Source: Lachnospiraceae bacterium (GTDB lineage Bacteria > Bacillota_A > Clostridia > Lachnospirales > Lachnospiraceae). Taken from it: DNA of 25,820 nt. The translations under genes were made by a program, and so were the position numbers. The notes beneath the pieces were generated by a model, which was not told where the DNA came from, made no database searches, and saw nothing but the letters and a program-made list of their open reading frames with translations. Numbering within the stretch: the first letter of the stretch is position 1; each line of letters begins with the position of its first letter. The stretch is taken from the NCBI GenBank assembly GCA_017523185.1, contig JAFWXB010000187.1:1-25820 (forward strand). The letters run 5' to 3'. Positions 1-10,300 of this stretch are shown here, piece by piece.

Positions 1-222
1 GGCGATAATGAAGCGAAAAGTCGTTATATTTTAAAGACACTTATTATTCTTGCGCAAGAAATGGATTTAAAAGTAGTTGTAGAAGGTGTGGAAACAAAAC
101 AACAAGTAGAATTTTTGCGTACGATAGGTAAAAACTATGTACAAGGATATTATTTCTCAAGACCCGTAGATGGAAGTATTTATAAAGAAATGTTAGAAAA
201 GTTTCATAATGAAAAACAATAG
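1..222 (+). CDS. EAL-domain cyclic-di-GMP phosphodiesterase, C-terminal fragment
   Basis: The window opens inside this gene; frame 1 is open for 73 codons to a TAG at 220-222. The fragment contains EGVET followed by QGYYFSRP, the hallmark last blocks of EAL domains, which hydrolyse cyclic di-GMP. The first EAL motif and any GGDEF or sensory domains lie outside the window, so catalytic competence and full architecture cannot be judged. It converges on prs and shares the bidirectional terminator at 417-466. Confidence 0.85.
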   Translation, partial: GDNEAKSRYILKTLIILAQEMDLKVVVEGVETKQQVEFLRTIGKNYVQGYYFSRPVDGSIYKEMLEKFHNEKQ

Positions 223-275
223 ATATATTTCCAAAGAAGATGCGTTTTTTGTGGATATCTTGAAAAAATAATACT

Positions 276-409
276 TAATATGAGTTCGATAATTAACAAT
301 ATTTTGTAAAATATTAGATAAAAATATAGAAAAACCGGTACAAATTTCTTATTTTGATTACAAAAACCATATGTTGTACTTATGTTTCAAATTTGTCGAA
401 CTCATATTA
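276..409. repeat. 134-bp element with perfect 14-bp terminal inverted repeats (MITE-like)
   Basis: TAATATGAGTTCGA at 276-289 is exactly reverse-complemented at 396-409 (TCGAACTCATATTA). The interior is AT-rich and non-coding and fills most of the gap between the EAL gene and prs. The right end also contains TTTGTCGAA (392-400), a match to the Spo0A box consensus. I see no convincing target-site duplication. It could be a small non-autonomous mobile element or a long-range RNA stem. Confidence 0.4.
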
Positions 410-416
410 TTAAAAT

Positions 417-466
417 AAAAAGGAGAATGATATGATACATTACCGTTCATATCATTCTCCTTTTTT
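417..466. terminator. Bidirectional intrinsic terminator between EAL gene and prs
   Basis: AGGAGAATGATATGA (421-435) pairs perfectly with TCATATCATTCTCCT (447-461) around an 11-nt loop. The stem is preceded by an A run and followed by a T run, so it can terminate transcripts from both converging genes. Confidence 0.85.
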
Positions 467-471
467 GCTTT

Positions 472-1659
472 TTATAAAGAATATGGGTCTTTTTTATATG
501 TGTTTATAATACGCTTAATTCTATCATATGGATTTAATAATGAACTGATAGAACCATCATGATTTAAAGTATCTACGATGTAAGCAATATATTTACTCAT
601 ATCACAACTGATATAGTATTCCTTGGATAATAATTCAGGTGTTTGATAAATTAAGTTTGTAGTTACAACACGATAAATTAAACCTTCTTCATATGCTTTA
701 TCAAATTTATCAAGACCATTTGTAAATAAGCCAAAGGTAGAACATACAAAAATACGATTTGCATTGCGTTTCTTTAATTCTTTTGCAGTATCAATCATAC
801 TGTCACCGGAAGAAATCATGTCATCAATGATAATAACATCTTTGCCGGCTAAATCTGTTCCTAAAAATTCATGTGCAACAATTGGATTACGTCCATCTAC
901 AATTGTACTGTAATCACGACGTTTGTAGAACATACCCATATCGACACCAAGCACGTTTGCCATATAAATTGCACGAGCTGTAGCACCTTCGTCAGGACTG
1001 ATAATCATTAAATGGTCAGTATCTAATTGTAAATCTTTTACATTTAATAAAATATTTTTGATGAATTGGTAATAAGGTTGTACAGATTCAAAACCACCTC
1101 GCATTGGAATTGCGTTTTGTACACGAGGGTCATGAGCATCAAAAGTAATAATGTTGTCTACGCCCATAGAAACTAATTCTTGAAGTGCTAATGCACAGTC
1201 TAAAGATTCACGGGCAGAACGTTTATGCTGACGGCTTTCGTATAAGAAAGGCATAATTACAGTAATTCTTCTTGGTTTTCCGTTACAAGCAGCGATAACA
1301 CGTTTTAAATCGGAATAGTGGTCATCAGGTGACATATGGTTTTCTTGTCCACATAATTTGTAAGTGATACTCCAATTTGTAACATCAACCATAACATATA
1401 AGTCTAATCCACGAACAGATTTTGGAATTAAACATTTTGCTTCACCGGAACCAAATCTTGGTGTAGATGGTTTGATGATATAACTTTCTTTGTAATAATC
1501 TTTGAAAGCAGAATCATTAGAGTGTTGATGTACACGATTTTTTCTCCAAGTAGTTAAGTATTCATCTACTTTGTCTGCAAGTTCTTTACAGCTGGTTGTT
1601 GGTACAAGACCAAGAACACCATTTGGAATGGATTCTAAAATTGTTTCATCGTTTGGCAT
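472..1659 (-). CDS. prs: Ribose-phosphate pyrophosphokinase (PRPP synthetase), long form
   Basis: Makes 5-phosphoribosyl-1-pyrophosphate from ribose-5-phosphate and ATP, the entry metabolite for purine, pyrimidine, histidine, tryptophan and NAD synthesis; cytosolic. The 395-residue product has FDAHDPRVQ at about 173-181, the flexible-loop basic triplet KRR at 246-248, and the PRPP-binding loop VIIIDDMISSGDSM at 275-288. It is longer than the usual ~315 residues, with an N-terminal extension of roughly 75 residues, as seen in some clostridial homologues. The ATG is preceded by GGAGGTTACC on the minus strand, which fixes the start. It is last of the minus-strand run murC-dnaD-dnaC-prs, but 268 bp separate it from dnaC, so it probably has its own promoter. 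Confidence 0.93.
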   Translation of the reverse strand: MPNDETILESIPNGVLGLVPTTSCKELADKVDEYLTTWRKNRVHQHSNDSAFKDYYKESYIIKPSTPRFGSGEAKCLIPKSVRGLDLYVMVDVTNWSITYKLCGQENHMSPDDHYSDLKRVIAACNGKPRRITVIMPFLYESRQHKRSARESLDCALALQELVSMGVDNIITFDAHDPRVQNAIPMRGGFESVQPYYQFIKNILLNVKDLQLDTDHLMIISPDEGATARAIYMANVLGVDMGMFYKRRDYSTIVDGRNPIVAHEFLGTDLAGKDVIIIDDMISSGDSMIDTAKELKKRNANRIFVCSTFGLFTNGLDKFDKAYEEGLIYRVVTTNLIYQTPELLSKEYYISCDMSKYIAYIVDTLNHDGSISSLLNPYDRIKRIINTYKKDPYSL

Positions 1660-1927
1660 GGGTAACCTCCGTTAAAAAAATGTTGTTTATAAACTAACTT
1701 ATACTAAAACATATAGTGAATCATAAATATATCATTCATAAAAATCATAAATAGAAGATATAAAACATAAAAATAGAATAGTTATAAAACTGTTTGCTAA
1801 TTATCAGCCGTTATTTTTATGCAAGAATTTAATTATCAAATTTATATTAGTTAGATAGTGATAATTTTTAATGTTTATTTATGATACATTTTATTGGTTT
1901 GAAATAGTATAAGGAATTACCATTAAG

Positions 1928-2911
1928 TTAATGCATTTGTCTTTTTATAAATCTAATATCATCTCCAAATAATTTAATAATTGTGTAATCGCTTGTAATG
2001 CGAGATACTGTACGTTCTGAGTATAATTCGGTTATTTCTTTCATACTCAAATTTGTGGAGATAATGGTTGATTTTTGACGTAAAATGCGTTCATTTACAC
2101 ATAAAAATAGTTGTGAGGTTGTAAATGAATTAGCAAATTCTGTTCCAAGGTCATCAATAATCAGTAAATCGCAATAAAAAATATTTTGATGAGCTTCTAT
2201 GGCATCGATGTCTTTTTGAAATACACCTTTGCTCAATATATCAAATAGTTGGAATGCTGTAAAGTAAATTACAGATTTTCCTTTTTCTAATAAAGCATTT
2301 GCAACACAATTGGAAAGAAATGTTTTTCCAACGCCTGTATTACCATAAAAGAATAAGTTCTTTGGTTTATTATCAAAATCTTCAATAAAGCGACAACATT
2401 CTCCAACTGCTCGTTTTGCAGTTTGTAAAGCAGAAAGTCCCGTAGAAGGGTTGATTTCTGTATTGGAATAATATTTATAAGAAAAAGTTGAAAAATTTTC
2501 TTTATTTAAAATATTTTTGATATTTGATTGTGAATATACAAGATTAATGATTTCTTGTTGAAAACAATGGCATTTTTGTCCATCAATAAATCCTGTATCT
2601 TTACAATTGGAACAAGTGTAAATTGGTAAAAAATAGTCTTTGGGAAATCCCATTTTTTGTATAAGTATAGATTTTTTTTGACGAAGTTCTTGCAATTGTT
2701 TTTTCAGTTCTCGAAAAGCATTTGTATCACCATCTAGCATTTTGCGAGCTGATGCTACAGATACACTTGCGATTGTTTCATCTATTTCTTTTAATTCAGG
2801 TTCTTGTTTGTAGGCTTTTTCCAATCGGTCTTTTGTTTTATGCTGATTTTGAAGTTGACGTGTTTGATATCCACGCATAATTTCATCATATTGTGCATTA
2901 CTAAGTGCCAT
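1928..2911 (-). CDS. dnaC: Primosomal helicase loader, DnaC/DnaI-type AAA+ ATPase
   Basis: Loads the replicative helicase onto DNA during initiation and restart. In the 327-residue product the N-terminal half is helical and charged, followed by a probable zinc-binding cluster CxxC...CxC (about 100-116). The AAA+ core has Walker A GNTGVGKT (190-197), Walker B LLIIDDLGTE (249-258), and STNL and ERTVSRI matching sensor and arginine-finger regions. I place the start at the ATG at 2911, preceded by GGAGGAAATT. An in-frame TTG 12 bases upstream is the only longer option and would overlap that ribosome site. It sits 17 bp behind dnaD, its usual functional partner, probably in one transcript. No convincing terminator is visible downstream. 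Confidence 0.92.
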   Translation of the reverse strand: MALSNAQYDEIMRGYQTRQLQNQHKTKDRLEKAYKQEPELKEIDETIASVSVASARKMLDGDTNAFRELKKQLQELRQKKSILIQKMGFPKDYFLPIYTCSNCKDTGFIDGQKCHCFQQEIINLVYSQSNIKNILNKENFSTFSYKYYSNTEINPSTGLSALQTAKRAVGECCRFIEDFDNKPKNLFFYGNTGVGKTFLSNCVANALLEKGKSVIYFTAFQLFDILSKGVFQKDIDAIEAHQNIFYCDLLIIDDLGTEFANSFTTSQLFLCVNERILRQKSTIISTNLSMKEITELYSERTVSRITSDYTIIKLFGDDIRFIKRQMH

Positions 2912-2928
2912 AATTTCCTCCAAACTAT

Positions 2929-4050
2929 TTATACAGATGTTGTAAGCAATACTTTTTCAAATTGGTCAAAATCATAATTACGTTGATTAAAGTTATTGAA
3001 TTTATTTGGTTTTGTTGGTGTGACAGATGAAGGTTGTACTTTTTTTATTTTATTAAAGTTTGCATCAGCTGTTGCAATATCTTTTAACGTATGTATATTT
3101 TGTTTTTTCCAATTTGTTAAAATAGAATCAGTATATTTAAAATTTCCTTTTCCAATCGCATTCATGGTGCGTTTGCAAGCTTCTTTAATTAATTCCAAAT
3201 CAAAGCCATATTGGGTTGTCCATTTGTGAACATATTCCATTTCGTCTTCTGTTAAAGTTCTTCCTGTGATTCCAAATGATTTTGTAACTGTAAAATACGC
3301 TTTGGAATGAAGTGCAGAATGTTCCTTTGCTTCTTCTACTGTAGTAATACCTTCATTTGCCCAATCAAGAGCAATGGTATTCATATAGTGGAAACTGGAA
3401 TGTCCATTTCCAACACAGGATTCTACGAGATATTCAATCAATTCTTTGGAATGATGAAGTTCGTCCATCCAAAATAGTAACATATTGTTTTGGATTGGGG
3501 TTAAAGGATATTTTAAATAACTTTGAATAATAAATATAAGTTCAGCAATATCCGGATTATCACAAAATGCTTGAATTTCTTCTAAGCTATATTCTTTTCG
3601 AGTAATGAGTTCCGTTGCTTGCTCCGGAAAAGCAATTGTAGAATCGTCAGGTTCTGTATGTTTTTCCGAAAGAATGGAATGAAAAGAGAGTGTATCCGAA
3701 GAAACGTCATTTTGTTCAACAGATACAATTGGACGTTGTACCAAAGTATCTGAAGATATGGATTGGGTAAGGTCTAAAAAATGAATACTGCAAATATTAT
3801 TTTGTGTATCTTTTTCTAATGCGAGCACATTTAATTTTGCCCAATAATTTAATGCACGCAAAATATCAGCTTCTGTGTGATTAAAATGGTCTGCAATGGA
3901 AGAAACAGAGCAGTTTACATTTGTATTCATACAACGCAATAGATAAAGATATACTTTTACAAATTCACCATTTGCCTGAGTCATGTAGTTGTCAATAAAA
4001 ATACTTGGAACACTTACAAAAGTGTTTGGACAATCATTAAATAGTCGCAT
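2929..4050 (-). CDS. dnaD: DnaD-family replication initiation protein
   Basis: DnaD proteins remodel DNA and help helicase loading in low-GC Gram-positive bacteria. The 373-residue product starts with a winged-helix-like region (about 1-95), then an acidic, Ser/Thr-rich linker. Two successive DnaD/DnaB_2 modules follow, each with the YxxxIxxxW signature: Y222...W230 (YMNTIALDW) and Y306...W314 (YTDSILTNW). The tandem arrangement and size match clostridial phage-like DnaD/DnaB proteins. A GAAAGG ribosome site precedes the ATG. A promoter at 4113-4141 probably drives dnaD and dnaC together. Confidence 0.88.
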   Translation of the reverse strand: MRLFNDCPNTFVSVPSIFIDNYMTQANGEFVKVYLYLLRCMNTNVNCSVSSIADHFNHTEADILRALNYWAKLNVLALEKDTQNNICSIHFLDLTQSISSDTLVQRPIVSVEQNDVSSDTLSFHSILSEKHTEPDDSTIAFPEQATELITRKEYSLEEIQAFCDNPDIAELIFIIQSYLKYPLTPIQNNMLLFWMDELHHSKELIEYLVESCVGNGHSSFHYMNTIALDWANEGITTVEEAKEHSALHSKAYFTVTKSFGITGRTLTEDEMEYVHKWTTQYGFDLELIKEACKRTMNAIGKGNFKYTDSILTNWKKQNIHTLKDIATADANFNKIKKVQPSSVTPTKPNKFNNFNQRNYDFDQFEKVLLTTSV

Positions 4051-4112
4051 AAATAACCTTTCTTTCTAAATTTTAGTGCTTATTTTGTATGTTCTTATAA
4101 GCCGTGAAAGAG

Positions 4113-4141
4113 ATTATAACATAGTTTTTTTGTAAAGTGAA
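4113..4141 (-). promoter_or_regulatory. Probable sigma-A promoter of dnaD-dnaC
   Basis: On the minus strand, TTCACT (4136-4141) and a perfect TATAAT (4113-4118) are separated by exactly 17 bp, about 60 bp upstream of the dnaD ATG. Confidence 0.6.
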
Positions 4142-4241
4142 GAAGGAAAATATTGATTTTTTTACTAATATGCTTTCTTTTAATAAATTCCAGGAAGAAA
4201 TAGTATATTAGTATAAGGAAATTGTTTGGAGTATCGATTAC

Positions 4242-5619
4242 TTATTTTAAAAAATTTTCTCCAATTTCTACAACATTTCCAGCTCCCATTGTAATTACAA
4301 GGTCGCCTTCTTTACAAATTTTTGTTAAAAAGTTTTCAATTTCTTCAAATGTAGGGAAGTAATAACATTCTGTTCCTTTTTTCTTGAATTAATTTTAATA
4401 AATCGTTGGAACTAATACCGATAGTATTTTTTTCACGAGCAGCGTAAATTTCAGGTAAAATAACAATATCAGCTTCTGATAATACTTCTGCAAATTCCGT
4501 TAAAAATGCCTGTGTTCTTGTATAAGTATGTGGTTGGAAAATAAGTATAAAGCGTTTATGTGGATAATTTGCCACAGAATTAAATGTTGCACGAATTTCT
4601 GTTGGGTGATGTGCATAATCATCAATAACAGTAATACCATTTTTTGTGCCTTTGTATTGGAATCTACGGTCTGCTCCACCAAATTTGCGAAGTCCTACGG
4701 ATACTAAATCAAGAGGAAGTCCCATAAAATCAGCTAAAGCAATTGTTGCAAGTGCATTTGATACATTATGCATACCAGGAACATTCAAATGTACCTGCAT
4801 AAATTCTTGCCCATTGTGCATAGCAGTAAACATACCACAAGCATTTTCATCAAATGTAATATTTTCAGCATAGAAATCAAAATGAGAATCCATACCATAA
4901 GTAACGATTTTATGTGGCAAATCTTGCACAAGTTCTTCGTAATTTTCAATTTCGCCATTGATAATCGTTACACCATCTTCTAATGTATTCATAGCAAATT
5001 TACGGAAAGAATTTCTGACATCTTCTAAGTCTTTAAAGAAATCCAGATGTTCTGCTTCTACATTTAAAATAATGCTGTATTTTGGCTTGAAATTTAAAAA
5101 GCTGTTTGTGTATTCGCAAGCTTCGGAAATAAACACTTCAGAACTTCCTACACGCAAGTTACCATTGATAGAAGATAAAATACCACCAACAGTAATGGTT
5201 GGGTCAGTATCACATTCTAAAAGTACCTGACTAATCATGGAAGTTGTTGTTGTTTTTCCATGTGTACCCGAAACAGCAATGGATTTTTCATAATTAGCCA
5301 TAATTTGTCCTAATAATTCTGCTCTTGTAAGCATAGGAATATTTGCATTTTTTGCAGCTTGCCATTCTTCGTTGTCTTCACGAATTGCAGCAGTATAAAC
5401 AACTAACTCAATATCAGATGTAATATTTGATGCTACTTGACCGTAATATACAGTAATTCCTTTTTCTTCTAATTGTTTTGTTAATTTTGATTCTTTCATA
5501 TCAGAACCGGAAATTGTAAAGCCTTCTTTTAAAAGAATTTCTGCAAGACCACTCATACTAATTCCACCAATTCCCATAAAATGTACATGGATTGGTTCAT
5601 TAAAATTTAATTGATACAT
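4242..5619 (-). pseudogene. murC: UDP-N-acetylmuramate--L-alanine ligase, with a 1-base frameshift near the 3' end
   Basis: Adds L-alanine to UDP-MurNAc, the first peptide step of peptidoglycan precursor synthesis; cytosolic. GIGGISMSGLAEIL lies near the N-terminus, and the ATP loop GTHGKTTTT spans about 118-126. The frame holds to about residue 412, then an A6 run (T6 at 4377-4382) puts it out of frame and it stops after DLLKLIQEKRNRMLLLPYI. Removing one A restores a normal ending (QEKGTECYYFPTFEEIEN...VITMGAGNVVEIGENF) to a stop at 4242-4244. The corrected protein is 458 residues, a usual MurC length. Because murC is essential, a sequencing or assembly error is likelier than a true null. 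The ribosome site AGGTAGG precedes the ATG. Confidence 0.9.
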
Positions 5620-5737
5620 AGATTTTACCTACCTGTTTTCTTGATATATAATTTATTTTTATAGTAGTTGTTTCATAATATTTCTTACATTCTACTATAA
5701 TAATTGCTTTGAATTTGATAAGAAATTTATGTATTAT

Positions 5738-5766
5738 ATTATACTCCCAAATAGCTATTTTGCAAA
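5738..5766 (-). promoter_or_regulatory. Probable promoter of murC
   Basis: On the minus strand, TTTGCA (5761-5766) and TATAAT (5738-5743) are 17 bp apart, 119 bp upstream of the murC ATG. Confidence 0.6.
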
Positions 5767-5787
5767 GAAGAACTATATAAATATCTA

Positions 5788-5816
5788 TTGTTGAAGTAAA
5801 ATCAATGTGGTATAAT
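5788..5816 (+). promoter_or_regulatory. Candidate sigma-A promoter upstream of spoVG
   Basis: TTGTTG (5788-5793) and TATAAT (5811-5816) are 17 bp apart. This would give a leader of about 210 nt before spoVG. A closer sigma-H promoter, as used by spoVG in Bacillus, was not identified by eye. Confidence 0.45.
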
Positions 5817-6034
5817 TACTATAAATAAGGAACTTTAATGAAAATTTGTTTGTAAGTGTAAAATAGCCATTTTTATATAAAAAACCTATTTTTTAAAATA
5901 AAATTTAGAAAAGTAAAAATATTATGATATAGATAAGTGAGTATAGTATTATATATTTTTTGAAATTTATAAACATATTATTTTCAATTTAAAGTTGTCT
6001 TATAGAAATTTAAGAAATGGAAGGGGGAAATGTT

Positions 6035-6316
6035 ATGAAGATAACAGACGTACGAATTCGCAGAATAGAAAAAGAAGGTAAAATGAAAGCAGTAGTGTCA
6101 ATTACTATTGAAAACGAATTTGTAGTTCATGACATTAAGGTAATTGAAGGTGAAAAAGGTTTATTTATTGCCATGCCAAGCCGTAAGGCAAACGATGGAG
6201 AATATCGTGACATTGCCCATCCAATTAATATGCAGACCAGAGAATATATTCAAGATGTTATTTTAGAAAAATACCATGAAATATTACAGTCTGAATTAGA
6301 CGATGAAACAACATAA
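6035..6316 (+). CDS. spoVG: SpoVG family regulatory protein
   Basis: A small nucleic-acid-binding regulator conserved across Firmicutes; in Bacillus it affects asymmetric septation and in other species it acts as a global regulator. The 93-residue product begins [11 protein letters not shown] and contains [19 protein letters not shown], both diagnostic of the family. The start is the ATG at 6035, preceded by GAAGGGGGA; a GGA-rich in-frame ATG at 6017 would overlap the ribosome site. Monocistronic by appearance, with long flanking gaps. Confidence 0.93.
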   Translation: MKITDVRIRRIEKEGKMKAVVSITIENEFVVHDIKVIEGEKGLFIAMPSRKANDGEYRDIAHPINMQTREYIQDVILEKYHEILQSELDDETT

Positions 6317-6374
6317 TATTTATAATTATCTCTAAGAAATAGACATTTTGCATAATTTTTTTAAAATGATAAAA

Positions 6375-6496
6375 TAACATGAGTTTAATATTTAAAATAT
6401 TTAATTAAAATTATATAAAAAATTGCAAAAATACCTATGAAAAGTTATATTTTGACAATGAAAAGCATATTTTAATAATTTATCGAACGCTCATTA
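6375..6496. repeat. Possible degenerate second copy of the inverted-repeat element
   Basis: TAACATGAGTTT (6375-6386) and TCGAACGCTCATTA (6483-6496) resemble the ends of the 276-409 element, in the same inverted arrangement and at similar spacing (122 versus 134 bp). The match is imperfect, with indels, and could be chance in AT-rich DNA. Confidence 0.25.
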
Positions 6497-6575
6497 AAAT
6501 AATAATTAAGAGAAAAGAATATATTATATAGAATCAGTTGTTTACAAAAATATAGAAATTTTATGAAAAAGTATG

Positions 6576-6602
6576 ACCCTCGCTATATTAGCGAGGGTTT
6601 TT
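6576..6602 (+). terminator. Strong intrinsic terminator
   Basis: ACCCTCGCTA (6576-6585) pairs perfectly with TAGCGAGGGT (6589-6598) around a 3-nt loop and runs into TTTTT. It is GC-rich in a very AT-rich setting. Confidence 0.88.
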
Positions 6603-6697
6603 AGAATTTTTATAGTGAATTGCAATAATAATAAAAGTATAATGTATGATTTTGTAAAAGAATGATAAGGATTAAATTTACATTTAATAGGTAGTTA

Positions 6698-6727
6698 TTG
6701 ACATTTTATTTATTTATAAGATATATT
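6698..6727 (+). promoter_or_regulatory. Probable promoter of pth-mfd
   Basis: A perfect TTGACA (6698-6703) is 18 bp from TATATT (6722-6727), 55 bp upstream of the pth ATG. Confidence 0.65.
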
Positions 6728-6781
6728 TGTTTTGATTTATGAAACAATAGAAATAAGAGATACAGAAAGAAGGAAAAAATT

Positions 6782-7354
6782 ATGTTTTTAATAGTAGGAC
6801 TTGGAAATCCGGGGAAGAAATATGAAAATACACGCCACAATGCAGGTTTTATGGCAATTGATGCATTAGCAGAAAAATATAATATTCGCGTAACAGAGAA
6901 AAAGCATAAAGCACTTTGTGGTGCCGGTTATATTGAAGGGCAAAAAGTAATTCTTGTAAAACCGGAAACATATATGAATTTAAGTGGAGAAAGCGTACAG
7001 GAATTTTTGAATTTTTATAAACTTGACCCGGAAGAAGAAATGCTTGTAATTTATGATGATATTAGCCTTGCACCGGGAAATATTCGTATTCGTAAAAAAG
7101 GAAGTGCAGGTGGACATAATGGTATCAAAAGTTTAATTGCACATGCAGGTACACAGAATTTTATGAGAATTAAAGTAGGTGTAGGAGAAAAGCCAAAAGG
7201 CTGGGATTTAGCAGATTATGTATTGGGACATTTTTCGGAAGAAGATAAAAAATTGTTAGATACTGTTATTAAAGAAGAAGTGACAGAAGCAACATATTTG
7301 ATTGTATCAGGAAATATTGATAAGGCAATGAATGATTATAATGCCAAGAAATAG
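6782..7354 (+). CDS. pth: Peptidyl-tRNA hydrolase
   Basis: Releases tRNA from prematurely dropped peptidyl-tRNAs; cytosolic and essential. The 190-residue product is of family length. It has GLGNPG (6-11) with N9, the catalytic H19 in RHNAGF, D92 in YDDISL, and N113 in GGHNG, corresponding to the E. coli N10/H20/D93/N114 set. A GAAGGA ribosome site precedes the ATG. It lies 9 bp upstream of mfd, the common pth-mfd arrangement of Firmicutes. Confidence 0.95.
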   Translation: MFLIVGLGNPGKKYENTRHNAGFMAIDALAEKYNIRVTEKKHKALCGAGYIEGQKVILVKPETYMNLSGESVQEFLNFYKLDPEEEMLVIYDDISLAPGNIRIRKKGSAGGHNGIKSLIAHAGTQNFMRIKVGVGEKPKGWDLADYVLGHFSEEDKKLLDTVIKEEVTEATYLIVSGNIDKAMNDYNAKK

Positions 7355-7363
7355 AGGTGACTT

Positions 7364-10300
7364 GTGAAGACATTTGTAGAACCCTTGGGAGCATTACATG
7401 GTTTTTGTGATGCTGTAAAGACAATAGAAAAAGAAACTGGCTTATATTCGATTACGGGGTGTATTGATGCACAAAAACCACATATGATACATGCGTTTTG
7501 TGCATGGAATAAACGGAAAAAAAATAAAATTATTGTAACATTTTATGAACAAAAAGCCAAAGAATTATATGAAGAATATCTGTTTTTTGATGCAGATACT
7601 GTGTATTATCCAGCAAAAGATGTTTTGTTTTATCAATCCGATATTCGAGCAAATGTATTAACAGCAGAACGTATGAAAGTGTTAAAAGCGATTTATGAAA
7701 AAAATCAAGTAACAGTTATTACGACATTTGATGCATTGATGAATACACAAGCTCCACCACAAAAAATTTGGGATTCCATACTTCATTTTAAAGAAGGCAA
7801 TGAACTTGTATTAGAAGATGTAACAAAAACGCTTGTGCGTATGGGATATGAAAAAGAACATCAAGTAGAAACCATGGGACAGTTTGCAGTTCGAGGTGGT
7901 ATTTTAGATATTTTTCCATTAACAGAAGAACAACCAATTCGAATTGAATTGTGGGGAGATGAAATCGACACGATTCGTGTTTTTGATACAGAAAGTCAAA
8001 AATCCGTAGAAAATGTCGAAGAAGTGTTTATATATCCTGCGTGTGAACTTGTTTTGTCAGAAGATGAAAAACAAAAAGGAATCCAAGCAATATTAGAAGA
8101 AGCTGAAAAAACGTCTGCGAAATTGCGAAAACAGATGAAAACAGAAGAAGCGTATCGTATGCTTTCAACAGCAAAAGAAAAAGCAGAAGAATGGGGCGAA
8201 TTTTCCATGTATGCAGGGATAGATGCATATATGTCGTATTTTTGTAAAGAACGCACAAGTCTTTTGGATTATTTTTCGCCTGCGAATACCGTTCTTTTCT
8301 TTGATGAAATGACGCGTGCAATAGAACATGGAAAACAGACAGAGTTTGAATTTTCCGAAAGTATGAAGCATCGTTTGGAAAAAGGATATATTTTGCCGGG
8401 ACAAATGAAAGAATTGTTTTTAGAGCGAGAAATTTTAGCAAAATGTCAAAAGTTTTCTTGTATTGCTTTAGGAGCGTTAGATGGAAAAAATCATGGATTT
8501 TCTTCGCATCATACACTAGATATAAAAGTAAAAAATGTAACTTCTTATAATAGCAGTTTTGAATTATTGGTAAAAGATTTACAACAATATAAAAAGTCAC
8601 GTTATAAAGTTGTTTTATTGTCAGGTTCACGAACAAGAGCGAAACGACTTGCCGATGATTTACTACATGAAGGATTAAATAGTTTTTATACGGAAAATTA
8701 TGACCATGAACTTTTAGAAGGTCAAATTATGGTATGCTATGGAAAAGTGCATAGAGGCTATGAATATCCAATGCTTCGATTTGTAGTGATTACGGAAACT
8801 GATATTTTTGGGGCAGAGCGAAAAAAGAAACGCAGTCCTCGTTTTGCGTATAAAGGGGAGAAAATTAATCAGTTTACGGATTTAACCTTTGGAGATTATG
8901 TTGTACATGAAAATCATGGGTTAGGCATTTATCGAGGAATTGAAAAGATTGAAACGGACAGAGTTGTCAAAGATTATATAAAGATAGAATATGACAAAGG
9001 TTCCGAATTGTATATTCCTGTTACACAATTAGAAATGATTCAAAAGTTTGCCAATAAAGAAGCTAAAAAACCAAAATTAAATCGTCTTGGTGGAAAAGAG
9101 TGGACAAAAACAAAAGAACGTGTGCGTGGAGCTGTACAGGAAATTGCACAAGATTTGGTGAATTTATATGCATTACGTCAAAAACAAAAAGGTTTTGAGT
9201 ATGCACCGGATACTGTTTGGCAAAAAGAATTTGAAGAATTATTTCCATTTGAAGAAACATACGACCAAGAAAAAGCAATTGCAGATACAAAACGTGATAT
9301 GGAAAGTACAAAAATTATGGACCGTTTGATTTGTGGAGATGTTGGTTATGGAAAAACGGAAATTGCGATTCGTGCAGCGTTTAAAGCTGTACAAGAAAGT
9401 AAACAAGTGGCATATCTTGCTCCAACAACGATTTTAGCACAACAGATTTATAATACATTTTCACAGAGAATGAAAGATTTTCCTGTTCGTGTGGATTTGA
9501 TGTGTCGTTTTAAAACGTCGAAAGAGCAGAAAAAAACAGTAGAAGATTTGAAAAAGGGGCAAGTAGATATTGTTGTTGGAACACATCGTATTTTGTCAAA
9601 AGATATTGCTTTTAAAGATTTGGGACTTTTGATTATTGATGAAGAACAGCGTTTTGGAGTAGCCCATAAAGAAAAAATTAAGCAATTAAAAACAAATATA
9701 GATGTGTTGACACTTACAGCAACACCGATTCCAAGAACTTTGCATATGAGTTTGATAGGGATTCGTGATATGAGTGTATTAGAAGAACCCCCTATGGACC
9801 GTTTGCCAATTCAGACATATGTATTGGAATATAATGAAGAAATGGTGCGAGCAGCTATTTTGCGAGAACTTTCAAGACAAGGACAAGTATTTTATGTTTA
9901 TAATAGAGTAAAAGATATTGTAGATATGACAAGTCGTATTCAATCACTTGTACCAAATGCCGTTGTGGAATTTGCACATGGACAGATGTCGGAACGTGAA
10001 TTAGAACAAATTATGTATAGTTTTATCAATGGAGAAATTGATGTATTAGTTTCTACAACCATTATAGAAACCGGTTTGGATATTTCTAATGTAAATACAA
10101 TGATTATCCACGATTCTAATAAGTTAGGTCTTTCTCAATTATATCAGCTTCGAGGTCGTGTAGGTCGTTCGAATCGTACAGCGTATGCTTTTTTAATGTA
10201 TCAAAAAAATACATTATTATCAGAAGTTGCCGAAAAACGTCTTTCAGCAATGAAAGAGTATTCCGAACTGGGAAGTGGTTTTAAAATTGCAATGCGTGAT

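Larger units (their letters stand above)
5620..6034. other. Divergent intergenic region murC / spoVG
   Basis: These 415 bp separate the divergent murC and spoVG genes. They are very AT-rich and have no credible ORF. I see one promoter in each direction (5738-5766 minus, 5788-5816 plus). About 200 bp of AT-rich leader remains before spoVG, in which I recognise no conserved RNA motif. Confidence 0.6.
6317..6781. other. Intergenic region spoVG / pth
   Basis: 465 bp of AT-rich DNA without a credible gene. It contains a degenerate relative of the 276-409 repeat (6375-6496), a strong terminator hairpin (6576-6602) and a promoter for pth (6698-6727). The terminator lies 260 bp after spoVG, so the spoVG transcript has a long 3' region or an unrecognised small RNA ends there. 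Confidence 0.55.

Noticed and set aside
1831..1866. AATTATCA...TGATAATT inverted repeat as a dnaC terminator
   Set aside because: Only 8 AT-rich pairs with a 20-nt loop; too weak to call.
4375..4386. A AAA AAG-like slippery site in murC as a programmed -1 frameshift
   Set aside because: The heptamer is not in the required zero frame, and the shift needed is +1 (or -2); a homopolymer error is simpler.
8028..8636. Long antisense ORF within mfd
   Set aside because: Shadow of a strongly conserved mfd coding sequence; hydrophobic low-complexity translation and no ribosome site.
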